NCBI GenBank assembly: GCA_034180465.1
Contig: JAXFOH010000035.1
Span: 1 to 36,977, forward strand
DNA: 36,977 bases
Source: CAKUIA01 sp034180465
GTDB lineage: Bacteria; Verrucomicrobiota; Verrucomicrobiia; Opitutales; Intestinicryptomonadaceae
Reading direction: 5' to 3'
The translations under genes were made by a program, and so were the position numbers. The notes under the pieces were generated by a model that was not told where the DNA came from, did not search any database, and was given only the letters and a program-made list of their open reading frames with translations. This document shows, piece after piece, positions 1-6,837 of the stretch (its first letter is position 1; every line of letters begins with the position of its first letter).

Positions 1-1971
1 TACAATGGCCTGCAGGTAGCTGTTCATAGAGCCGTCTTCAAAGCTAAAGAGTATGTATGAAGTGTCGGCTACAATGTTGGCAAATGTAAAGTCGCTAGAC
101 AATATGCTGCCAATCAAGTCGCTGTTTTTTGCCAAAGACAATGCCGAGTTTGTAGCGATGTTGAAATCGAAGAGCAATTTGCCGCCGTTCATATTAAGCG
201 TACCAATGCTAAGGTCCGACATAGATGAGCTGTTCCAGCTTGCAAATTCGCCGCCGTTTAGGTTAACGCTTGCAACTTTCGATTTAGAGGCAAAGCCCAA
301 CATGCCTTCATTTACGGTAATTGTGCCCTTAATGGTGTTGCTTGCCCCAGCCAAAATTTGGCGGTTCGCGCCGTTTTTAACAATGCTTACAACGTCGTTT
401 TCGTGGGTACTGTCGAAAATAGTGCCGTAGTATACGCTTGTTCCCGCAACATCGTTGCCCAAAACAAGGGTTAAAGCCCTGCCTTTTTCGCCGTATGCGC
501 CCAAAGTGCCGCTCGTGCCGTTAAGCGTGCCAATCTTTGCGATTGTGTCTACGCTAGTGCCGCAACCAAAGCGGACATTGCCTTTAGATGTAAGCGAATT
601 TACAGTTGTGTCGAAACCGTTGTCGTCGGCTCTAACGCCGCCAAAGTAAACCGTGCCTCTTTGGTTTACAACAACGTTGTTGAATGTGTGGGCTGCGCGT
701 TCGTCTACAATTTCGCCTGTCGAGCTGTCTTTTTTGTAGGTTCTGCTTTCGAATTGCAGGAAAGTTGTGGCTGTGTCGCTTTCGCCGCCAACCGTTAGGG
801 TGCCTTGGAAATCTGCATTCTTAAACAGTATAATCTGGGTGTAGTGCTGGCTGCTTGTAGCGTTCGAAAACGCGGCATCGCCCGTAACGGTTAGCTTCCT
901 TAAGTTCCAGGCAGAGGTGCCCGAGTTGCTTACAAGGTTGCTGTTTATGTTGCCGATTGTAGCTTCGGTGCCCTGGTAGTAGTTTACGTTCGGGTCTTGC
1001 TGTTGGTCTATTTTAAACGTTCTTTCTATATTCAAGTTGCCGATTTCCAAACTGGTAGTGCTGTGGAAACCGATGGTGTCGCCCGCTTTTGAATAGCCTG
1101 TAACGTTGATATTGTCTATCTTTGCGGTTACACCCTTAAACCAGTTGAATATACGAATGTAGTTTGCGCTGTTTACGGCGTCGGCCGCGTCGGCTGCGCC
1201 TACAAAGTCTATTGTGCCTATATTCAATTCGCCTACCGACCTTAGCAAGAGGTATTGCGTGCCTACGGTGTAGCTGCCCGACGAAATGGAAAGCTTGTTT
1301 ATGTTCAAGCTGCTGTTTGCCGAAATCATATTGCCGTAGTCTATTGTGGCCTTTGTCATATTGAAATTACCCAAGAAGTTAATTTCATTTATGGCAATGT
1401 TGTTGCCGGCAATAAGCACTTGTTGAATGGAGCGGCCGTTATTGTAAAGGTCGCCATATTCGCCAGTACCCTTTAGATTGTATACGCCAAGCATATTTAC
1501 GTCGGCTGTCTTTACGCCGTCGTAAGCGGGGTTGCCGCCTACGGTGGGCGCAAAGTTTACCCAAAACTGGTTTGTTGTAGCGTCTATAGAGCTGTTGGCC
1601 GTAAAGTTCAGCTTTGTATTTGTGCTAGAGGTTTTAAACGCAACATTGTCGAGCGTTATTTTGCCGTCTACTTCGGCGCCGCCGTATGTCAAAGTGCCGC
1701 CCGCAACATTTAGCGATTTTACCGAGCCGTTCGAGCCAATGCGAACCTGGCCGATATTTTCGCTATCGGCCACGTTGTTTATGGTGCCAACGCCGTAGAA
1801 GTTTCCGCCGTTAATTAAAATGTCGCCTGCGTTGTTAACGTCGCCAACATAGTTGCCCGTGTGGGATTCGTATTTGTCGGAGCCTATAACAAGCTTTGTA
1901 TTCTTTTTAAGTTCCGAAACAATGCCGCTTGCCGAATATACGCTGTCTACTTCGTTTACGCCTGATTTCCT
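1..1971 (-). CDS. PEP-CTERM-type beta-helix surface protein, 3' part (partial, frameshifted)
   Basis: This is the downstream part of a large secreted beta-helix protein. The minus-strand frame is open with no stop from 1971 to the left edge of the window, about 657 codons. The translation is rich in Asn, Gly, Ser and Thr with repeated short strands of the type LNIGTIDF and LNINKLSI, as in autotransporter-like beta-helix passengers. It aligns well with the intact paralogue at 19364-22483: for example DVNMLGVYNLKG matches DVNILGVINFKG, and VVSIVKNGANRQILAG matches TISIVKTGANAQVLSG. By that alignment roughly 75 residues, including any PEP-CTERM tail, lie beyond position 1. The frame is blocked upstream by a stop at 1972-1974, while the signal-peptide part (1907-2644) is read one base out of phase. 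The two are therefore one gene with a single frameshift between 1907 and 1971. The ligand or role is unknown. Confidence 0.8.
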
Positions 1972-2644
1972 CTATATAGTTGCCAAGGTTTAAGCCTGCC
2001 TGCGCTTTTTCGGCCGAGTCGGTCGTTTCAAGGTAAAGCTTGTTTATGTCTATCAGCGAATAGTTGGCGTAGTTTTTCAACACATTTTCGCTTGAATAGC
2101 TGTTTTGCATACCGTGTATGTTAACCAAAGTGCCGCCCAGAACCGAAAGGGTGCCGCCAGTCTTTATAGCGTTGCGTGTCTTGTCGGTAAGATTTGTAGT
2201 TTCAGCAAAATTTGTATAAATTTCAAAGTCTTTGTGCGCGGTTTGTTTTCTGAAAAGTTGGTCATAATCGAAATCAAACGTAAGGTTCTCGGTAAGAACA
2301 GCTTGTATATTGTTGTGAAATGTATTGTACATCTGCCAAACCGTGTCGCCGTTTGCGTTGGTAACTTCGGGCGATGTTGTGTTTAGCGAGCCGGTGTAGG
2401 TGCCAAAAAACACATTGTCGCTGGCCGTGGGCTTGCTAATGCCCGCAGGCTTTGCGTTCTTTACCTTTTCTATATCTATCTTTCCGTCGGTTAAAACATC
2501 GCTAGCAAGGTAGTAGCAGGCCTCGTTATTCCAAGCAGTGTGGCCGCCGCCGCCTCCTGTTTGTATGTATACATAATCGGTAGCCGCCGCCACCGATGCC
2601 GCGAATATTGGCAGCAGTATAAGGGTATTTTTTATGCGTTTCAT
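1907..2644 (-). CDS. PEP-CTERM-type beta-helix surface protein, 5' part with signal peptide (frameshifted)
   Basis: This is the N-terminal part of the same broken gene. The chosen start gives MKRIKNTL followed by a hydrophobic stretch ending SVAAA, a normal Sec signal peptide. An in-frame start six codons upstream (2662) is possible but less typical. The mature part begins TDYVYIQTGG, comparable to ADLVYRQVAD at the mature start of the paralogue at 19364. After residue NYIEE (numbering from the protein start about 225) the reading becomes basic and unlike the paralogue (RRKRSRQRIF), then stops at 1907. The frame one base over continues as SGVNEVDSVYSASG and stays open to the window edge. One extra base or two missing bases in the sequence would explain it. 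No long homopolymer is present, so this may be a real mutation or an assembly error. No clear Shine-Dalgarno sequence is seen. Confidence 0.75.
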   Translation of the reverse strand: MKRIKNTLILLPIFAASVAAATDYVYIQTGGGGGHTAWNNEACYYLASDVLTDGKIDIEKVKNAKPAGISKPTASDNVFFGTYTGSLNTTSPEVTNANGDTVWQMYNTFHNNIQAVLTENLTFDFDYDQLFRKQTAHKDFEIYTNFAETTNLTDKTRNAIKTGGTLSVLGGTLVNIHGMQNSYSSENVLKNYANYSLIDINKLYLETTDSAEKAQAGLNLGNYIEEIRRKRSRQRIFGKRHCFGT

Positions 2645-2887
2645 AGTCTTAAGTAGATACAATTGGCTGTTATCGTTCTTGTGCTCAAGAGATAAACGTT
2701 TTATGCTGCCGGCGTCAAGGGTATTTTTTAACTGCGTAACTACTTTAAAAATAAGCAGATAAATTGTGCGTTGTTTGGGGCGTAAAAAACGCCATAATAT
2801 GGCATATTTATTATGCTTTAAGCTTTGTAAATTTGTTTTTTGTTTGACTAAAAGGGGCTCTGTAAATTCTCTATTTTGTGTAATTTT
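2645..2887. other. Divergent intergenic region with two overlapping short palindromes
   Basis: This AT-rich stretch separates two divergently read genes. It holds GGCGT-5 nt-ACGCC at 2779-2793, overlapping GCCATA-A-TATGGC at 2791-2803. The two share bases 2791-2793, so only one could form as a hairpin at a time. They could be operator sites or transcript structures. I see no gene here. Confidence 0.4.
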
Positions 2888-4246
2888 ATGGACAACGCCA
2901 AAATATCGCCAACACAGAACAAAATAAGCCTTATTTTGTTGTTTTTTTCGCTTTTTGTTTGTGCATTTTGGGCGCCAAATTCGCGCGAAATTTTTGTGTT
3001 CCCATGCTTTTTGGCTGCAATTTTAGCTTTTTTGCCGGCGGCTTTCGGCAAATCTGGCACTGGCGCGTTCGAAAAGCGCATTGCGCTTTGCGCGCTATAT
3101 ACCGCGGCGGTTTGCGTTGTGCAATATTTCAACTGCTACGCCGAATTCGAGATAGCCGACGGCTACTTTTTGCTTAACAATTTGCCCCACATTGCATTTT
3201 TGCCCAAATCTGTAAAAACGCCCGCCGAAAGCGTGAACGCACTGTCAAGCCTTTGCAAACTAACAACAGTTTTTTTAACCGTGCTAAGTTTATATTGCAT
3301 ATGCAAAAGGCGCGGCAATTCGCTATATGTACTTAATTTTGCGGCCTTTTGCGGCGTTTTGTGCGCAGCCTACGGCATAGTCGAAAAGCATTTTGCATTC
3401 GATTGGCTTTACGGCATATTTGCCGCAAAGTCGGACTTTTACGCAAACTCGTTTGTGGCAAATGTTTCGGGTGCCTTTATAAATTTGGGGCTGGGCTTTT
3501 GTTTTTGTTTGCTTATTTACCACGCAAAAAGGCGGCATATTTTTTGTTCGCTATTATTCTTACTTGCGTCGGCTGTTTGCGTATTTGGGGCTTATAAGTC
3601 TGAATCTTTTGGGGCTATGGGCTTTGCCGCACTAAATTGCGCCGCCTTTGTGTTTATTGCTTTATACGTATTTTTAAGGCGCGCAATGAATATGGCTGCC
3701 GCAACTTTTATTGTGGCAATGTGCGGACTGGGGGCTGCTTTTTTGGGCTACAACGAGGTGGCTCACCGCCTTTCGGGCGAAGGCGCAAAACCGAAACGAA
3801 TGCAGTTAAGCAGTTCGTTTTCTTCCAGATTGCAGTTCCATAAACTAGACATTGCCTTGATTTGCGAAAATCCGCTGTGGGGCGTCGGCGGAGAATGCTG
3901 CAAATATGCGCTGCCTATAAAGGCAAAAAAAGAATTGATAAACGTTGGCGGAGCAAAAATTTCGGTTCCCGAAAGGGCGCATAGCGATATTTTAGAATAT
4001 TTTATAGAGTTCGGCTTTTTGGGGCTTTTAGGCATTTTCGGTGGCTGGCTAGCCTATGCGATTTTGCTTTTTGGCAACCTAAAAAATTTAAAGGCCGAAA
4101 ACTACATGCTGTTGGCGTCGGCTGGGCTGTGTGCTATGCACTGTAGCGTTGATATAGCTATGCACTTTTTGCCGGTTATGGTTTTCTTTGCGGTTGCGCT
4201 TATGCTGGCTGCAACTTCGTTGTCGAGAGGGGGCAAAAATGCTTAA
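2888..4246 (+). CDS. O-antigen ligase/polymerase-like membrane protein (Wzy/WaaL family)
   Basis: This is a polytopic inner-membrane protein of about 452 residues with roughly ten to twelve hydrophobic segments. Near residues 335-400 it carries the pattern typical of the O-antigen ligase/polymerase family: NPLWGVGGE, a long periplasmic-type loop, then ERAHSDILEYFIEFGFLGLLG, corresponding to the family's usual H-N-x-x-L-x-x-x-x-E-x-G-x-x-G. Members join or polymerise lipid-linked sugar chains at the outer face of the inner membrane. The start is the ATG at 2888; a TTG four codons upstream is also open but less likely. The next gene starts inside its last codons, so the two are cotranscribed. 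The exact substrate (O-antigen, exopolysaccharide or protein glycan) cannot be told, and no glycosyltransferase genes lie in the window to help. Confidence 0.7.
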   Translation: MDNAKISPTQNKISLILLFFSLFVCAFWAPNSREIFVFPCFLAAILAFLPAAFGKSGTGAFEKRIALCALYTAAVCVVQYFNCYAEFEIADGYFLLNNLPHIAFLPKSVKTPAESVNALSSLCKLTTVFLTVLSLYCICKRRGNSLYVLNFAAFCGVLCAAYGIVEKHFAFDWLYGIFAAKSDFYANSFVANVSGAFINLGLGFCFCLLIYHAKRRHIFCSLLFLLASAVCVFGAYKSESFGAMGFAALNCAAFVFIALYVFLRRAMNMAAATFIVAMCGLGAAFLGYNEVAHRLSGEGAKPKRMQLSSSFSSRLQFHKLDIALICENPLWGVGGECCKYALPIKAKKELINVGGAKISVPERAHSDILEYFIEFGFLGLLGIFGGWLAYAILLFGNLKNLKAENYMLLASAGLCAMHCSVDIAMHFLPVMVFFAVALMLAATSLSRGGKNA

Positions 4247-5345
4247 AAAACTATTGCTTTTTGCCTGTTGTTTGTTTGTGCTGCTAGTTGGCTTGGATAT
4301 AAAAAAATCGTATAGCCCCGACAAAGACAATGCCTTGTCGCAAATGTGCATATATTACGCCGAAACCGAAAATTTGCCCGAGTTGGAGCATTGTTTGGCG
4401 CAAATTAAGGGCAAATATAACCAAAAAGTTGCAAGGGCAGCCCAAAAATATTTAAGGCAAATTAAGGGTTTGCCGCAAACAGTGCAAGAGGGCGACTACA
4501 ACAAATCGCTATACCGCTATTTGCTTATAGACTACGATTTAAAAAACAAAAACGCTTCGCCGGCAGTTTGCGCTTCCAGGGCAGATTTCCTTAAAAACAA
4601 AGGATATGCCGCTTTGATATACGCAAGGCTTTCGGCAATATATGCGGGAAATAACGATATTAAAAAAAGGAATATTTTTGCGCAAAAAGCGGTAGACGCC
4701 TGTAAAAATATGGTTTCGGTGCGCCAAACCGCCCAGGTTATGCGCATTTTGGCCGACACAAACAATTTTGAGGCGTTCGAAAATCTGCTTAGGAAATCTA
4801 GCTGGTCTAACGAAAGGCTGCTAGAGCTTTATTGGCAGACAAAAAATAAGCCGCTAATGGATTATTTAAGAAAAAGTTGGGTTAAAAAACGCGCTACTTG
4901 GGACAAGGAAACAAGGGTAATGTTTTGGTGCCTTTTTTGGTTTTACGACTTTTTCCCTAAAAGCGATAGCCCCGAAGATATAAAAAGGTCGGAGGAAAAG
5001 GCTATAAGGGCGGTTTGGGTTTTTCAGGTATCGCAAAAGGGCAAAAATTGGTATAACGCGTCTTTTCCCCTATATGCTTTTGTTGCAAAGGCAAACGGAA
5101 ATGCCGCTTTGTATGAGCACTACAAAACGCTTTCGCTAAGCGACAAGCAGTTTTTAGATACAAAGCGCGACAGGGTAAACTATGTTATGTATGCCGCAAC
5201 CGCCTTTGCAATGGCAGGCGACGGCACTACAAGCGTAGAGCTTATAAAATCGCTAGACAATCGCCACAAAATGCGCGTGTTAAGAAACTGCGTTTACAAT
5301 ATTATGCATTCAGGCGGCGAAGAAGCGGTAAAGGAATTGTTTTAG
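4239..5345 (+). CDS. Membrane-anchored helical-repeat (TPR-like) protein, function unknown
   Basis: The start is the ATG at 4239, overlapping the end of the upstream gene by 8 bp and preceded by a good AGAGGGGG Shine-Dalgarno sequence. A TTG start 17 codons upstream is open but would lie deep in the previous gene. The 368-residue product begins MLKKLLLF with one hydrophobic segment (residues 4-18), an uncleaved anchor or signal peptide. The rest is Lys-rich and helical with repeated A-x-x-Y and L-x-x-A patterns, for instance around AALIYARLSAIYAGNNDIKKR, which suggests a solenoid of TPR type. Tight coupling to the O-antigen-ligase-like gene suggests an accessory role in the same glycan process, possibly extracytoplasmic. 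I do not recognise a named family. No terminator is obvious after it. Confidence 0.65.
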   Translation: MLKKLLLFACCLFVLLVGLDIKKSYSPDKDNALSQMCIYYAETENLPELEHCLAQIKGKYNQKVARAAQKYLRQIKGLPQTVQEGDYNKSLYRYLLIDYDLKNKNASPAVCASRADFLKNKGYAALIYARLSAIYAGNNDIKKRNIFAQKAVDACKNMVSVRQTAQVMRILADTNNFEAFENLLRKSSWSNERLLELYWQTKNKPLMDYLRKSWVKKRATWDKETRVMFWCLFWFYDFFPKSDSPEDIKRSEEKAIRAVWVFQVSQKGKNWYNASFPLYAFVAKANGNAALYEHYKTLSLSDKQFLDTKRDRVNYVMYAATAFAMAGDGTTSVELIKSLDNRHKMRVLRNCVYNIMHSGGEEAVKELF

Positions 5346-5406
5346 CATTTCTATTAAAACTGGCAATTTTTGAATTTTTAAAAGCCTCAAGTTTTATAAG
5401 TTTTGT

Positions 5407-5627
5407 TTTGTGTCTAAGTAAACCCGATTTTGTTAGACACAAATTTCGTAGCGTCTAATAGATTAGACACAAACTATTTTATGTCTAACCAAATGCACTT
5501 TCGTTAGACACAAAATTGCTAGCGTTTATTCTATTAGACACAAAGCCTGTTGTGTCTAATAAAATGCCGTTTCGATAAACACAAATCCCGTTGTGTCTAA
5601 CAAAACAGCCTTTTGCTTGACACAAAA
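5407..5627. repeat. Array of palindromic 26-bp sites upstream of the Fic gene
   Basis: The half-site TTAGACACAA and its complement TTGTGTCTAA alternate through this stretch. Five dyads of form TTAGACACAA-N6-TTGTGTCTAA begin at 5433, 5463, 5504, 5534 and 5575. The unit at 5534-5559 is a perfect palindrome. Linkers between units are 4, 15, 4 and 15 bp, differing by 11 bp, about one helical turn. Single half-sites flank the array at 5408-5417 and 5616-5625. Seen another way, it is a 71-bp tandem repeat of about 2.5 copies. The last half-site contains TTGACA, which fits a -35 box for the Fic gene. This looks like a multi-site operator, though a hairpin-forming transcript is an alternative. I see no gene in it. 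Confidence 0.8.
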
Positions 5628-5646
5628 CTTACGATTATTGTATATT
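5617..5646 (+). promoter_or_regulatory. Putative sigma70-type promoter of the Fic gene
   Basis: TTGACA (5617-5622) and TATATT (5641-5646) are spaced by 18 bp. The predicted transcription start falls near 5653, a few bases from the ATG at 5656, so the transcript may be leaderless or nearly so. The -35 box lies inside the last palindromic half-site of the array, so anything bound there would block transcription. Inferred from sequence only. Confidence 0.45.
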
Positions 5647-5655
5647 ATGGACACA

Positions 5656-6753
5656 ATGAAACCGTATATTCCGCAAAAACTTCCATTAAACTGTATAGAT
5701 TGGACTAGTCTTGTGCCGAAAATGGGCGAGGCTAATAGGGCGGTGTCGAATTTTAACGGCATTTTAAACGTAATGCCAAATCCCAACTTATTGCTTTCGC
5801 CGCTAGTCGATAACGAGGCTGTGTTGTCTAGCAAAATAGAGGGAACCAAAGCCGACACTATAGACATTTTAAAATATCAGGCGAACATTGGCGAAGATTC
5901 GGACGAAAAAAAAGACGATATTAACGAAGTTTTGAACTATAAAAAAGCTCTTACATCTGGAGCCGAATCGCTGGAAAACCGCGAGATTTCGCTTTCGTTA
6001 ATAAAGGGGTTGCACACGATTTTACTAGACGGCGTTCGCGGCAAATCCAAAAACCCGGGGCAAATAAGGGAAATTCAAAACTACATAGGTTCGAAAAGCG
6101 GCGGTATAGAAAACGCGCGCTATGTTCCGCCCGACCCTCTTATTGTGCCCGAATATATGGATAATTTTATAGATTACCTTAGCATAAACGATAAAGACGT
6201 TTTGGCACAAACCGCCGTTTTGCATGCGCAATTCGAGATAATACACCCCTTTTGCGACGGAAACGGCAGGTTGGGCAGAATGCTTGTTCCGCTGTTTTTA
6301 TATAAGAAAAATATTATTGCAACGCCGTCGCTATACATAAGCCAGTATTTGGATAAGAACGAAATGGCGTATAAAGACTCTTTGCGCAACATAACCGATT
6401 GCGGCAACTGGACACAGTGGATAGAGTTTTTCTTGGGTGCGATAAAATGGCAGGCCGATAAAAACTATAAAATTGCCAAAGACATAATAGCCTATTACGA
6501 AAAGACCAAGATTTCGATAATAGAGGCAACTTCGTCGCAGCACGCAGTGCCGTTGCTAGACGCAATGGTTGCAAGCCCTATGTTTACGCAATCGTCGCTA
6601 AAAGTTTCCAGCAATCCATCAAAAGCTACAATGTATAACATTTTTCAAAAATTGATAGATAGGAAAATTATATCAGTATACGAAAAGGGGGCAGGGCGCG
6701 CAAAAACAGTATATTTTTTAAAAGACCTGCTCGATTTAACCGAAAGCTTGTAG
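5656..6753 (+). CDS. Fic family protein, class II, with C-terminal winged helix
   Basis: Fic proteins transfer AMP or another nucleotide moiety to hydroxyl groups of target proteins. This 365-residue protein has an intact catalytic motif HPFCDGNGRLGR at residues 197-208, with the catalytic His197. It has an N-terminal inhibitory motif S-x-x-x-E-G at residues 58-63 (SSKIEG), which makes it a class II, self-inhibited Fic. Residues 290-360 look like a winged-helix DNA-binding domain. The start MKPYIPQKLPL matches the usual start of this family; ATG 5647 and GTG 5593 are in frame, but the likely promoter and the repeat array overlap them. It stands alone between the array and a terminator, with no separate antitoxin gene. 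I infer that it may bind the upstream array and control itself, as its target and function are otherwise unknown. Confidence 0.9.
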   Translation: MKPYIPQKLPLNCIDWTSLVPKMGEANRAVSNFNGILNVMPNPNLLLSPLVDNEAVLSSKIEGTKADTIDILKYQANIGEDSDEKKDDINEVLNYKKALTSGAESLENREISLSLIKGLHTILLDGVRGKSKNPGQIREIQNYIGSKSGGIENARYVPPDPLIVPEYMDNFIDYLSINDKDVLAQTAVLHAQFEIIHPFCDGNGRLGRMLVPLFLYKKNIIATPSLYISQYLDKNEMAYKDSLRNITDCGNWTQWIEFFLGAIKWQADKNYKIAKDIIAYYEKTKISIIEATSSQHAVPLLDAMVASPMFTQSSLKVSSNPSKATMYNIFQKLIDRKIISVYEKGAGRAKTVYFLKDLLDLTESL

Positions 6754-6786
6754 ACCTAACCAAAAGAATTGTTGGTGTATACACAA

Positions 6787-6818
6787 AAAAAGAGCGCATT
6801 TTAATGCGCTCTTTTTGT
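6787..6818. terminator. Bidirectional rho-independent terminator
   Basis: The stem AAAAAGAGCGCATT pairs perfectly with AATGCGCTCTTTTT around a TT loop. T-runs on both strands serve the convergent Fic (+) and greA-like (-) genes. Confidence 0.85.
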
Positions 6819-6837
6819 TTAAATGTTATTGTAAAAA

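Noticed and set aside
53..1798. Plus-strand ORFs over the left end, such as 53-430, 455-649 and 1532-1798
   Set aside because: They are antisense to a minus-strand frame that is open from 1971 to 1 and aligns with the paralogue at 19364; the plus-strand products show no family features.
5407..5627. CRISPR array upstream of the Fic gene
   Set aside because: Repeats alternate in orientation and are palindromic half-sites with 4- and 15-bp gaps, not identical direct repeats with unique 30-40 bp spacers, and no cas gene is near.
5593..5655. Upstream GTG start of the Fic protein at 5593 or ATG at 5647
   Set aside because: The extra residues come from the repeat array and promoter, and the family usually begins MKPYIP at the chosen start.
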